Assembly (NCBI GenBank): GCA_046593355.1
Contig: JBKJNY010000111.1
Coordinates: 5,478 to 69,477, forward strand
DNA length: 64,000 nt
Origin: SXOA01 sp046593355
Lineage (GTDB): Bacteria > Planctomycetota > Planctomycetia > Pirellulales > Pirellulaceae
Direction of reading: 5' to 3'
Shown here: one piece after another, positions 16,957 to 26,196 of the stretch
Layout of the letters: every line of letters starts with the position of its first letter
Position numbering within the stretch: position 1 is the stretch's first letter
The notes under the pieces: model-generated
The model's input: the letters and a program-made list of their open reading frames with translations, nothing else
What the model was told of the DNA's origin: nothing
Databases searched by the model: none
Position numbers and translations under genes: made by a program

Positions 16957-18911
16957 GAAGTTGTCTTCAGTGCTTCGACAATCTTCTCCACATCATAAAC
17001 ACACCCTCCCCAAGTCCCGCCCCCAACGCGCTGTAGCGCCGCCCACAGCCGCGTGTCGTCGGGCAAGTCCTTGTCTGGGCGCAAATCCGGGTGCGGCTGC
17101 CGGGCGGCAAGCACCAGGGCTCCTTCCGAGGGTGTGTAGGCTCTTTCCCCTTCGCCCACGAAATCCACCGTGCCGACCAGGCTGTTTCGGTCGATGACGA
17201 TTCGCACCAGGTCTCCGTCCCGCAGCTTGCCGACGGGTCCGCCGGCGAGAGCTTCGGGCCCGACGTGGCCGATGCAGGCGCCGGTGCTGACGCCGGAGAA
17301 GCGGGCATCCGTGACGACGGCCACTTCTCGCCCCCATTTCAGAAATTTGAGTGCCGACGTGAGCTGATAGGTCTCTTCCATGCCCGAGCCCATCGGGCCG
17401 CGGCCGATGAGCACGAGGATGTCGCCCGGTTTGACGGCATCGGGGCCGTGGCTCTTGATGGCGGCAATGGCGGCTCGTTCACTGGTAAAGACGCGGGCTG
17501 GGCCGAGCTTGCGATAAACGCCGTCGGCATCGACGACTGCCGGGTCAATGCTCGTCGCCTTGATGACCGCACCTTCTGGACAGAGGTTTCCCACCGGGAA
17601 GCAGACCGTGCTCGTGAGTCCGCGCTGGCGGGCAACCTTGGGCGGCATGATGACCTCTTCCGCGTCCACCCCGTCCCGCTCTTTGAGCAGTGCTCGCACC
17701 CGTTGCCGCCGCTCTGATTTTTCCCACCATTTCAGGACTTCGCCGAGCGGATGGCCGGTGACGGTGAGGACGGACAAGTCGAGCATCCCCAGCTCGCGCA
17801 AATGCAGCATCACTTCCGGCGCGCCGCCGGCCAGGAACAGCCGCACCGTGGGATGATTCGTCGGCCCGTTCGGCAGCACGGAGACAAATCGTGGCACCTG
17901 GCGATTGACCTCGGTCCAATCAGCAACGGTTGGCCGCGGCAGACCGGCGGCGAAGGCGATGGCTGGAATGTGGAGCAGCAGGTTGGTGGAGCCCCCGCAG
18001 GCGGCATGAACGACCATCGCGTTGCGAACGGCAGCGGAGGTGAGAATGTCCTTGAGCTTCAGTCCTTTGTTCGATAGTTCCCTTACCGCGCGGGCACTGC
18101 GGGTGGCGATGTCCAGCCAAATCGGCTGGCCGCTGGGAGCGAGGGCGGAGTGCGGCAGGGCCATGCCGAGTGCTTCCGCCACTAGCTGGGACGTCGCTGC
18201 CGTACCCAAAAACTGGCAGCCGCCACCGGGGGACGCACACGCCGCACAGCCGGCGACTGCCGCATCGTGCAGGGTGATTTCTCCATGAGCGTAGCGAGCG
18301 CCGATGGTCTGTACCTTTCCCGCGTCTTCTCCTTCGGTCGGCGGCAGCGTCACTCCGCCGGGCACAATCACTGACGGCAGATTCGAACATCCCGCCAGCG
18401 CCAGCATCATCGCGGGAAGCCCCTTGTCGCAGGTGGCGATGCCCACCACCCCCGACCGCTGCGGCAGCGAGCGAATCAGCCGCCGCATCACGATGGCGGC
18501 ATCGTTGCGGTAGGGGAGGCTATCGAACATGCCGGTCGTCCCTTGCGTCCGCCCGTCGCAAGGGTCGCTGACAAACGCTGCAAAGGGAACTCCGCCGGCC
18601 GATTTGATTTCATTGGCCGCCGCTTGCACGAGCAATCCCACTTCCCAATGCCCGGTGTGATACCCGAGGGCAATGGGGCTTCCGTCCGGCGCTCGCACTC
18701 CCCCCTGCGTGCTGACGATCAAATACTGCTCCCCCAGCAAATCCTGCGGGTTCCAGCCCATGCCGGCCGCCTGAGTCAGGCCGAACAGGTCTCCGCTCGA
18801 CCAGGTCTTGAGGATTTCATCCGTCAGCGGCAGTTCCCCTTGCGGACCCCGAGCGGTCGTCTGAATCTCGTAGACGCCAGCATCGGTTTCGAGGAGTTCC
18901 GCAAGCTGCAT
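16953..18911 (-). CDS. yjhG: D-xylonate dehydratase, YjhG/YagF branch of the IlvD/Edd family
   Basis: The 652-residue length matches E. coli YjhG/YagF (about 655) rather than biosynthetic IlvD (about 560-615). Long blocks match what I remember of YjhG, for example SDPCDGRTQGTTGMFDSLPY, GKVQTIGARYAHGE, GCQFLGTAATSQLVAEALG, DARFSGVSTGACIGHVGPEA and LPDDTRLWAALQRVGGGTW. The cysteines of DPCDG, ATCDKG and the CAAC segment are the expected Fe-S cluster ligands. The reaction is dehydration of D-xylonate to 2-keto-3-deoxy-xylonate in oxidative pentose catabolism. No xylose dehydrogenase or aldolase gene is nearby. A perfect 22-base-stem palindrome sits just upstream of the start. Confidence 0.88.
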   Translation of the reverse strand: MQLAELLETDAGVYEIQTTARGPQGELPLTDEILKTWSSGDLFGLTQAAGMGWNPQDLLGEQYLIVSTQGGVRAPDGSPIALGYHTGHWEVGLLVQAAANEIKSAGGVPFAAFVSDPCDGRTQGTTGMFDSLPYRNDAAIVMRRLIRSLPQRSGVVGIATCDKGLPAMMLALAGCSNLPSVIVPGGVTLPPTEGEDAGKVQTIGARYAHGEITLHDAAVAGCAACASPGGGCQFLGTAATSQLVAEALGMALPHSALAPSGQPIWLDIATRSARAVRELSNKGLKLKDILTSAAVRNAMVVHAACGGSTNLLLHIPAIAFAAGLPRPTVADWTEVNRQVPRFVSVLPNGPTNHPTVRLFLAGGAPEVMLHLRELGMLDLSVLTVTGHPLGEVLKWWEKSERRQRVRALLKERDGVDAEEVIMPPKVARQRGLTSTVCFPVGNLCPEGAVIKATSIDPAVVDADGVYRKLGPARVFTSERAAIAAIKSHGPDAVKPGDILVLIGRGPMGSGMEETYQLTSALKFLKWGREVAVVTDARFSGVSTGACIGHVGPEALAGGPVGKLRDGDLVRIVIDRNSLVGTVDFVGEGERAYTPSEGALVLAARQPHPDLRPDKDLPDDTRLWAALQRVGGGTWGGCVYDVEKIVEALKTTS

Positions 18912-18917
18912 GGGATA

Positions 18918-18967
18918 GTCGCCTTTCGCTCCGCGAAAGGACGTTCTTTCGCGGAGCGAAAGGCGAC
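18918..18967. repeat. Perfect 22-base inverted repeat upstream of yjhG
   Basis: Arms GTCGCCTTTCGCTCCGCGAA(AG) and (CT)TTCGCGGAGCGAAAGGCGAC pair perfectly around a 6-base loop. It begins seven bases upstream of the dehydratase start codon, so on the minus strand it lies in the leader and could block the ribosome-binding site. Confidence 0.92.
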
Positions 18968-19089
18968 ACTTGCGGATGCTTGCACCTTACCGCGAGAGAC
19001 AGGCCGCGCGTAGAGGCAACCACTGGCCGTGAATCAGCCGCTCGGCGATAATCCGGCTTCCCCGCTCACTCTCTTGGGAGGCAATCGCC

Positions 19090-22000
19090 ATGTCCAATAT
19101 TCCTTGCTGCCGAAGTTTCGAGATGGTCGCGGTAAGTTTGATGGCACTGTCGCTATTTGCGGCACCTCAACCGGCTGGAGCACAGTCTCCCGCCAAGTCG
19201 ACTAGCAAGAAACCAGCGGCTGCGGAGAAACCGGCTGCGGCGGCAACAAAGCCAGCCGCGAAGCTCGCCGAACCGGCGACGGCGGAGGAAGCGGCGAAAG
19301 TTTTGGACCTGCGCACCATTCCGATCATGGAGGGGGCCAAGACCAGGAGCGAACGCACGCTGGGCCTGTTGATGTATGAGGCCAAAGGGACTCCCAAAGC
19401 GGCGTTCGAGTTTCATCGCCAGCAATTGGTGAAGCTCGGCTTCAAGGAACTGCCGGGGGGCTACAGCGACAAGACCAGCTCCTCCGGCAACTTCACCAAG
19501 GACGGCTTCCGGGTGAGCCTCAGCGCCGGGGAAATCAGCGGCGATCCCACCAAGGCCGGCTGGTCGAACGTGACCCTGGGCAACGGAGGGAACGTGGCCC
19601 TGGACAAGTTGCCGGTGCCGCCGGGGGTGAAGCCCTTCCACCCGACAGCGTATGAAGCCTCCTATACCACCGATGCTAAGCCCGCCGAGACCGCGGCCGC
19701 CTGCCGCAAGCTGCTGCTCGCCGCCGGCTGGGAACCGTATGGTGAAATGGCCCCCCTGAAGAGTAACCCGGATATGACGATGCAGTATTTCAAGCGGAAC
19801 AACATCAAGCTGCTATCGTGGGTGATGACCATGGAGACCGAGGGTCGCAAGACGACGCTGATCCGCTACAACGCGGAGCTGCTTTCGGTCGATCTGCCCG
19901 CGCCGGCGGACGCGACCGATCCGCGGTACACCGATCATCAGAAGAGGCTCTGGTTCGAGTCGCCGGAAGATCAAACCGACGCCATCTTCGCGTTCTATCA
20001 GGAGCGGCTTCCCAAGCAGGGTTGGAAGGCGACGACCGAGAAGCCAATTGCGGATGACGGAAAAAGGACGAAGTTTCTGGTCTACCGCAATCCGCAGAAG
20101 GACATGCTTTCGCTCGATACGGTTCGATACTCCGGCAAAGTGGGAGTCACGCTGACGCATCAGACCGCGGCCGAAGTCGCCGAAGGGGAGCGCCTGGCGA
20201 AGGCGCAAGCGGAGGTCGAGAAGCAAAGACTGGCCGCGATCAATAAGAAGGTCAACGTCGCCGTGCCGCTGCCGGCCAATGCAAAGAAAATCGATGAGCA
20301 AGAGGCGCACATGTATGAGTTCAGGCTCGCCACCGGCAGCGGACCCAAGGAGCTGACAGCGCTCCGCGAGCATTTTCTCAAGGAGGGGTGGACCGAAGGC
20401 AAGGGCAGGGAATTCGACGAAACGAGCGGCATCGTGCTTCTCACGAAGGGCTTTGCGAGGCTCACCTTGAGCTATTGGTCCCTCGGCGTTAGCGGTGGTG
20501 TCGACATCAAGGTCGAGGGTACGAAGAACGTCGTGCTGGAGCCGGTTTCCGCCAAGGACAAACTGGCTGCGGACAAACCGGCTGCCGACGAGCCGACGGA
20601 TGAGCCCCTGAAGCCCGTCAAGAAGAAGCCAGCCATCCCCGGACTCCCGCCGGGCATCGAACTCCCCGATGAAGTCAAGGATCTGCTGAAAAAGGCATTG
20701 GAGGAACCTGGAGACGAGAAAGAGGGCGCAGGTCCTGCCGAAGAACCGAAGAAAGGCAAGAAGCCCAAGACTCCCGGACTCCCCTTCCCGGAATTGCCCC
20801 CCGGAGTCGAGCTTCCCGATGAGGTCAAGGAATTCCTGAAAAAGGGAGTGGAAGTACCCGCCGACGAGAAGCCGGCCCCCACCAAGAAGCCCTCACCTGC
20901 GAAAAAGCCTGTCCCGAAGAAGGCGGAGCCGAAGGAGGAGGACAAGGAAACTGGAGAAACCCCCAAGGTTGCCTTGGCACGCAGGCCAGCGCCTCGGGAA
21001 GGCATTTCCTCCAAGCGCAAGATCACCGAGAAATCGCTGGGAGAGTACGACCTGTCGAAGTTCGACCCCAAGAAGCCGACGCTCTGGATCAGCCCCGATG
21101 GGCGGCGGGTGGCGTACTTGACCGAGAAGGGGATCGTGATCGACGGCGAAACCAAGGAATACGACTATGGCGTCGAGCCCGAGTCTTTTACTTTCAGCCC
21201 CGATAGCAAACGGACGGCATACGCGGCGCATGTGAAGCGGCCCAAGAGCGATACCAACTACATCCTGGTCCTGGACGGCAAGGAAGCCGAGCAATCCTAT
21301 CACCGCATTGGTCCCGGCCCGGTCTTCAGCCCCGACAGCAAGCACGTCGTCTTTTTCGGCGACCGATTCACCGCCAAAGATTACGAAGACTTTGTGGTGA
21401 TCGACGGCAAAGAGGGGCCGCCGCAAAAAGGTTTTGCCTGGGAGATGGCGTTCACGCCGGACAGTAAGAAGCTGGTGTACGGGGTCAATCTCGCTAAGCG
21501 GGAACGCGCGATCATGCGCGAGCAAACCATCGACGGCAGCCAGGAGCCGGTGGATCGAGCTTTTGGTCCGGCGACGCTCCACCGCAATTTCTTTTACGGC
21601 CCCGCTGGCGAGTTGGGCTACATCGGGTACGGCGGCGAGAATCAGTTTTTGGTTGTCTATGACGGCAAGGAAGATCCGAACCGGTTCAGAGAGATCGAGA
21701 TCCGCAACGTAGTCGTCAGCGGAGACGGCAAGCATGTGGCCTATGTCGCGGAGTCAGGGGTTTTCAAGTACGTCGTGGTGTATGACGGCAAGCCGGGCCA
21801 GGAGAGCGACCGCAACGTCGCCGACCGCAGCCTGGCCCTCAGCCCGGACGGCCAGCGAATCGGCTACGCCACGCGGGATTTCGGCAAGTTTACGGCGGTG
21901 ATCGACGGCCAGGAGAGCAAGGTGTACCGCGGCGTCCTGGGGATCGTCTTCAGTCCCGACAACAAGCGGGTCGCCTACACGGCCGTAGCGGCCGAAGCAG

Positions 22001-22536
22001 ACAAGTGGCTGGCGGTCATCGACGGCCAGGAAGGAGCCGGTTACGACGGGCTTGGCACGCCGGTCTTTAGCCCGGATAGCAAGTCGGTGGCGATGGCCGC
22101 CAAGCTCGGCAATCGCGAGTTCATCCTGCTCAACGGCCAGCCGCAGATCAATGGCCTCGCTCAGAAAGGCTACGAGAAGACGGGGGCGCCGCGGTTCAGC
22201 CCTGATGGCCAGCGGCTCGTCTACGTGGCGAAGACCGGCGGCAAGTGGCTGGTGGTCGACTCGGGCCAGGAGCAAAAGCCGTACGACGCCATCGACGACG
22301 ATTTCTATTTCAGCGCCGATGGCCGCCGTCTGGCCACCGTCGTCTTCGAGGGCGAACAGGAAATGGTCGTGGTCGACGGGCTCGAAGGCAACCGCTACGA
22401 CATGGTCGTCACCATCGCCGGCGGCGAGGTCCACTTCGACGCAGCCAGCGGTCCCAGCGGCGGAATCGGTTTCCATTACCTCGCCGCCCGAGGCGACGAG
22501 CTGCTGCTGGTGGAGGAAACGATTCAAGATGAGTAG
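19090..22536 (+). CDS. Large secreted beta-propeller (WD40/TolB-like) protein
   Basis: A 1148-residue exported protein. A signal peptide is visible (hydrophobic core VAVSLMALSLFAAPQP, cleavage probably after AGAQ near residue 33). Residues about 40-480 contain related segments of unknown fold (EFHRQQLVKLGFKELPGGYS, AFYQERLPKQGWKATTE, LREHFLKEGWTEGKGREF), which look like a repeated ~100-residue domain. A charged Pro/Lys linker (about 500-640) contains an internal duplication, PPGIELPDEVKDLLKK and PPGVELPDEVKEFLKK. From about 650 to the end there are beta-propeller blades marked by FSPDSKRTAY, FSPDGQRLVYVAKTGGKW and VVIDGKEG units. No catalytic motif was seen; the function is unknown. Confidence 0.82.
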   Translation: MSNIPCCRSFEMVAVSLMALSLFAAPQPAGAQSPAKSTSKKPAAAEKPAAAATKPAAKLAEPATAEEAAKVLDLRTIPIMEGAKTRSERTLGLLMYEAKGTPKAAFEFHRQQLVKLGFKELPGGYSDKTSSSGNFTKDGFRVSLSAGEISGDPTKAGWSNVTLGNGGNVALDKLPVPPGVKPFHPTAYEASYTTDAKPAETAAACRKLLLAAGWEPYGEMAPLKSNPDMTMQYFKRNNIKLLSWVMTMETEGRKTTLIRYNAELLSVDLPAPADATDPRYTDHQKRLWFESPEDQTDAIFAFYQERLPKQGWKATTEKPIADDGKRTKFLVYRNPQKDMLSLDTVRYSGKVGVTLTHQTAAEVAEGERLAKAQAEVEKQRLAAINKKVNVAVPLPANAKKIDEQEAHMYEFRLATGSGPKELTALREHFLKEGWTEGKGREFDETSGIVLLTKGFARLTLSYWSLGVSGGVDIKVEGTKNVVLEPVSAKDKLAADKPAADEPTDEPLKPVKKKPAIPGLPPGIELPDEVKDLLKKALEEPGDEKEGAGPAEEPKKGKKPKTPGLPFPELPPGVELPDEVKEFLKKGVEVPADEKPAPTKKPSPAKKPVPKKAEPKEEDKETGETPKVALARRPAPREGISSKRKITEKSLGEYDLSKFDPKKPTLWISPDGRRVAYLTEKGIVIDGETKEYDYGVEPESFTFSPDSKRTAYAAHVKRPKSDTNYILVLDGKEAEQSYHRIGPGPVFSPDSKHVVFFGDRFTAKDYEDFVVIDGKEGPPQKGFAWEMAFTPDSKKLVYGVNLAKRERAIMREQTIDGSQEPVDRAFGPATLHRNFFYGPAGELGYIGYGGENQFLVVYDGKEDPNRFREIEIRNVVVSGDGKHVAYVAESGVFKYVVVYDGKPGQESDRNVADRSLALSPDGQRIGYATRDFGKFTAVIDGQESKVYRGVLGIVFSPDNKRVAYTAVAAEADKWLAVIDGQEGAGYDGLGTPVFSPDSKSVAMAAKLGNREFILLNGQPQINGLAQKGYEKTGAPRFSPDGQRLVYVAKTGGKWLVVDSGQEQKPYDAIDDDFYFSADGRRLATVVFEGEQEMVVVDGLEGNRYDMVVTIAGGEVHFDAASGPSGGIGFHYLAARGDELLLVEETIQDE

Positions 22537-22618
22537 CGAAGAAAGCTGCCTGAGCTGCAAGCGCCAAGTTAAAAATATTCTTTTGTATATGTGAACAAAA
22601 GTGATTAGTCGCGCATCT

Positions 22619-22778
22619 TAACGCCAAGGCGCTAAGACGCAGAGGCACAAAGGGGGAAAAGGCAGAGAATTCAAGAGAGGGTGAGCTTTCACGATTCGTC
22701 TCAACTTCCCTTCATCTCTTTTCCTCTTCCTCCCTTTCCTCCTTCGCGTCTCTGCGCCTTGTGCCTTTGCGTTAAACC
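22619..22778. repeat. Imperfect palindrome, CGCTAAGACGCAGAGGC family
   Basis: Left arm TTAACGCCAAGGCGCTAAGA continues CGCAGAGGCACAAAG; right arm CGCGTCTCTGCGCCTTGTGC continues CTTTGCGTTAA. Related wording occurs at 33681-33800, 63663-63830 and, inside a coding region, at about 43445-43500. Confidence 0.75.
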
Positions 22779-22927
22779 AAAGTTGTTTCTTATCACCGGT
22801 AATCGCGCCGGAGAGAGTTTTGACGACTCGCTTGCCGTAAGTGGTTGCCGGGCAGGTGGTTGGGCTGACGATTTCGATGCGAAGAGTTTGTGAAAAAGCG
22901 TTATCACCGTGCCCGAGCACCCAGGAC

Positions 22928-23027
22928 AAACCCTTATGAAACCCTTATGGGAAAAAGAGGTGATTTCGCTCTAAGCCCTTGAATGATCAATACTTACCAG
23001 CAGTTATCAGTTTGAAAAAACCCTTAT
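22928..23027. repeat. Short direct repeats AAACCCTTATG
   Basis: Two abutting perfect 11-base copies (22928-22938 and 22939-22949) and a third AAACCCTTAT at 23018-23027, all in one orientation, within a locally AT-rich stretch. Confidence 0.7.
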
Positions 23028-23146
23028 AACTGCCGAGACATGCCCCAAAGCCCACAGGGATACGGGCGACTCCTTTCAAGTTCCCCCCAGATTCCATTTC
23101 CGCTATATTTTGCCCTCCGGCGGCGAATACGCCTTAGTCGAACTGA

Positions 23147-23234
23147 ACCACGGATATCACGAATGTCACGGATAGAAACAAAGGGATAGAGGCGCTTCTG
23201 CTTTCATCCGTGATCTCCGTGTTATCCGTGGTCC
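23147..23234. repeat. Palindromic repeat, CACGGAT family, copy 2
   Basis: AACCACGGATATCACGAATG at the left and GTGTTATCCGTGGTC at the right, the same wording as 15715-15826. It lies 50 bases before the signal peptidase start. Confidence 0.78.
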
Positions 23235-23282
23235 ATACCTGTTTTCCCATTCCAAAGTCCATCCAAACGCCAGCCCGCCGCC

Positions 23283-25124
23283 ATGTCGAAAGTCGCCTCC
23301 ATCCCCGACATTATCGAAAAGGACAAAGCCAAAGACCCCAAGAAGGACAAGCCCGCCGACGGGGGCTGGCGGGAGACGGTGGAATCGATCGCCATGGCCA
23401 TCATCCTGGCCCTGCTCTTTCGCGGCTTCGTGGCCGAGGCTTTTGTCATCCCCACCGGCTCGATGGCTCCCACCTTGATGGGCCGCCATAAGGACGTGAA
23501 ATGCCCGGAATGCGGCCAGTGGTACAAAACGGGCGCCAGTGGCGAGTGGGATCAGGACAGTAATGGTCCTTCGGGCCGGTTCGTCACCACCACCACCTGC
23601 CCCGTTTGCCGCTACACGCAGCGCCTGGACCTGTTCGACAAGCCGAACGACCGCTCCTTCAGCGGCGACCGCATCATCGTCAGCAAATTCGCCTATGAGC
23701 TCGGCGATCCCGAGCGGTGGGACGTCATTGTCTTTAAGTGGCCCGGCGAGGCGACCGTCAACTACATCAAGCGGCTTATCGGGTTGCCCGGGGAGACCAT
23801 CCGGATCGGGGGCGGCAACATTTTCACCAAGAAAGCGGAAGACGCGGATTTTCGGATTGCCCGCAAGCCCGCCGGCCGTCTGAGCGCGATGCTGCAGCTT
23901 GTGGACGACAGCGACCATATCGCACCGCGCCTGACGAAAGTCGGCTGGCCCCTCCGCTGGCAGCAGTGGCCGGCCGCGGGTGATGCGGCAAACTGGCAAA
24001 CGGAGAACGGCGGGAAGAGCTTCACCATCGATGCCAAGGACAAGGAAGTCTGGCTTCGCTATCGGCACATTGTTCCCACCCATGAGGACTGGAAGCAAAT
24101 CATGGAGGGCAAGCTGCCGCCGGGCGCGGAGGCCCGCCGCGGCTCGCTGATCACCGACTTCGCCGCCTACAACGCGCCGCACACGGTGGTACTATTGGAC
24201 GCCTATCCTTCCCTCGAAGGGGATCAGATCACGGCGAACCTGGTCCCCGGCAGCCTCCTGCGGGGCAACTACGATCCCACGCAGCCGGGCCCCGGCGAGG
24301 CCTCCGACGCCGAACCGAACGGACTGCATTGGGCGGACGACCTGGCGGTCGATTGTCTCGCCAAGGTGGAAAGCGCCACGGGAGAATTGGCGATGGACCT
24401 CGTGCAGGCCGGCATCCACCACCACTGCCGGATCAATCTGGCGGACGGGGTGGCGACTCTGACCATGACCGACCCTCAGGGAAAGTCGGTTTCGTTTGAG
24501 GGCTCCGGGGCGAAATCAGATTCCCCCAAAGCGGATTCCCCCCATCCCACGGCTCGAACCATTGTCACAGGCCCCGGCACCTATCGGCTGCGACTTTCCA
24601 ATATCGACCGCCAGATGCTGCTGTGGGTGAATGGGTCGGTGGTCAAATTTGACCTGCCGACGACGTACGAATGCAACGCCAACCTCACTCCCTACTGGTC
24701 GCCGAAAGACCCGCTCGACCTTGCTCCGGCCGGCATCGCCGCCAAGGGCTGCAAGGTGCATGTTTCCGCGCTGAAGATTCACCGCGACATCTACTACATC
24801 GCGGTGGAAAGTCCTTTCACATCGACGGGCGATTACGATCAGTACCCGCCGCCGAATCTCTTCTCCGAGCCGGAAAAGTGGGCGGAGTACGAATCGCTGT
24901 TCACCACGCGCCGCAGCGTTGAATTCGAACTCCAGAAAGACCAGTTCTTCCCCATGGGAGACAACAGCTCCCATAGCTCGGACGCCCGGATTTGGGAAGC
25001 CCCGGAGAACTATGTGGACCGCGATCTGCTCATCGGCCGGGCGATGTGCGTGTACTGGCCGCATACCTGGAATAGCCCCGTCTGGTTTACCCCCAATCCC
25101 GGAGAGATGCGGCGGATCAGGTAG
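23283..25124 (+). CDS. lepB: Signal peptidase I with zinc-ribbon-like and large inserted domains
   Basis: A membrane-anchored serine protease that removes signal peptides. After a charged N-terminus, one membrane helix (about 33-55, SIAMAIILALLFRGFV) leads into the catalytic box FVIPTGSMAPT with Ser60. The general-base lysine lies in VNYIKRLIGLPGE at about residue 163, and the C-terminal box is FFPMGDNSSHSSDAR. At 613 residues it is two to three times longer than ordinary LepB. One insert (about 70-110) has two Cys-x2-Cys pairs, CPECGQW and CPVCRY, suggesting a zinc ribbon. A second (about 180-530) is beta-rich, probably periplasmic, and lies between catalytic boxes. Large inserts are a known feature of planctomycete enzymes. 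Only one membrane helix is obvious. Confidence 0.93.
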   Translation: MSKVASIPDIIEKDKAKDPKKDKPADGGWRETVESIAMAIILALLFRGFVAEAFVIPTGSMAPTLMGRHKDVKCPECGQWYKTGASGEWDQDSNGPSGRFVTTTTCPVCRYTQRLDLFDKPNDRSFSGDRIIVSKFAYELGDPERWDVIVFKWPGEATVNYIKRLIGLPGETIRIGGGNIFTKKAEDADFRIARKPAGRLSAMLQLVDDSDHIAPRLTKVGWPLRWQQWPAAGDAANWQTENGGKSFTIDAKDKEVWLRYRHIVPTHEDWKQIMEGKLPPGAEARRGSLITDFAAYNAPHTVVLLDAYPSLEGDQITANLVPGSLLRGNYDPTQPGPGEASDAEPNGLHWADDLAVDCLAKVESATGELAMDLVQAGIHHHCRINLADGVATLTMTDPQGKSVSFEGSGAKSDSPKADSPHPTARTIVTGPGTYRLRLSNIDRQMLLWVNGSVVKFDLPTTYECNANLTPYWSPKDPLDLAPAGIAAKGCKVHVSALKIHRDIYYIAVESPFTSTGDYDQYPPPNLFSEPEKWAEYESLFTTRRSVEFELQKDQFFPMGDNSSHSSDARIWEAPENYVDRDLLIGRAMCVYWPHTWNSPVWFTPNPGEMRRIR

Positions 25125-25149
25125 GTGGGGTAGGCTTCCAGCCTGCCCG
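25125..25149. repeat. GGTAGGCTTCCAGCCTGCCC repeat, copy 3
   Basis: Reverse-orientation copy of the element found twice inside tex, here starting directly after the signal peptidase stop codon. Confidence 0.85.
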
Positions 25150-25179
25150 GAAACAGGAGTCAGGGATCAGGAAACAGAC

Positions 25180-25251
25180 GGGGTCGGGAGTCTTTGGCGA
25201 GAGCGGTTTATCCAAATCGATTACCTCCGCTCGCCAAAGACTCCCGACCCC
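25180..25251. repeat. Strong inverted repeat upstream of lptB
   Basis: GGGGTCGGGAGTCTTTGGCG(AGAGCGG) pairs with CCGCTCGCCAAAGACTCCCG(ACCCC); the arms are about 25 bases with a loop of about 20. It separates lepB from lptB and could attenuate read-through, although there is no terminator-like T-run. Confidence 0.88.
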
Positions 25252-25299
25252 CTCCTCGGCGGAAAAGCGACAGAGATTGAATTAGTCACGGAGGATCTC

Positions 25300-26187
25300 A
25301 TGCCACTGCTGGAAGCGAATGGACTTGTCAAATCGTACGGCACCCGCCGCGTGGTGGACGGCGTCAGCTTTTCCGTGGAGAAGGCGGAGATCGTGGGGCT
25401 GCTCGGGCCGAACGGGGCCGGCAAGACCACGAGCTTCCGCATGACCTGCGGCATGGTCGAGCCCGACAAGGGACAGGTGCTCTTGGGCGGCCAGGACGTC
25501 ACCAACTGGCCGATGTACCGCCGGGCCAAGGCGGGCATGGGCTACCTGGCGCAGGAATCGAGCGTCTTCAAAAAGCTTACCGTCGAGCAGAACCTGCTCG
25601 GCGTGATGGAGCTGCTGGGAAAGGACTGGAACACCCGCAAGCGAGTCTGCGACGACCTGCTCGAGCAGTTCAATATCACCCACATCCGCCACAGCAAGGC
25701 CGTCAACATCTCCGGCGGCGAGCGGCGGCGGCTGGAGATTGCCCGCTGCCTGGTTTCCGATCCGGAAATCATCCTGCTGGACGAACCCTTCACGGGCATT
25801 GACCCCAAGACCATCGAAAGCATTCAGGGGATCATCCGCGAGCTCCGCAGCCGCGGCATTTCGATCCTGATCACCGACCACCAGGTCCGCGAGACGCTGC
25901 AAATCACCGACCGCAGCTACGTCATTCACAAAGGGAGCGTCCTCTGCCACGGCACGCCGCGGGAAGTCCTCAGCCACCCCGAAGCTCGCGAGCGGTACTT
26001 CGGCAACAACGTCGACATCGGCTCTGCCGGCCCCTCTGCCCCGCACATGCGTTCCGACGGGGACGAACCCGATGCGGAGGACGATGCCAAGAACGGTTCA
26101 TCAGCGGACGACATCCCCGTCAACTTCAAACGCCCGCGGCGGCGGAACGTTCATGAGGATGAGACGCTGGATGCGGACGGGAATTAG
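25300..26187 (+). CDS. lptB: LptB-type LPS export ABC ATPase
   Basis: The ATG at 25300 (GGAG about eight bases upstream) is chosen because the ABC domain starts at once with LLEANGLVKSYGTRRVVDGV. Walker A is GPNGAGKT, the signature is NISGGERRRLEIARCL and Walker B is IILLDEPFTGIDP. The segments AQESSVFKKLTVEQNLLGVM and ILITDHQVRETLQITDRSYV are specific to LptB, the cytoplasmic motor of lipopolysaccharide transport to the outer membrane. The core ends near residue 240; the last ~55 residues are an acidic then Arg-rich extension not found in E. coli LptB (241 residues). No other lpt gene is in the window. Confidence 0.92.
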   Translation: MPLLEANGLVKSYGTRRVVDGVSFSVEKAEIVGLLGPNGAGKTTSFRMTCGMVEPDKGQVLLGGQDVTNWPMYRRAKAGMGYLAQESSVFKKLTVEQNLLGVMELLGKDWNTRKRVCDDLLEQFNITHIRHSKAVNISGGERRRLEIARCLVSDPEIILLDEPFTGIDPKTIESIQGIIRELRSRGISILITDHQVRETLQITDRSYVIHKGSVLCHGTPREVLSHPEARERYFGNNVDIGSAGPSAPHMRSDGDEPDAEDDAKNGSSADDIPVNFKRPRRRNVHEDETLDADGN

Positions 26188-26196
26188 GCGGCTGCG

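Larger units (their letters stand above)
22537..23282. other. Repeat-filled intergenic region, about 745 bases
   Basis: No gene was found. It contains a long imperfect palindrome (22619-22778), three copies of AAACCCTTAT in an AT-rich patch (22928-23027), and a second palindrome (23147-23234) just before the signal peptidase gene. Frames within it are short and translate repeat wording. Confidence 0.65.

Noticed and set aside
25180..25251. Rho-independent terminator between lepB and lptB
   Set aside because: The stem is strong but the loop is long and no T-run follows either arm, so it is listed as a repeat.
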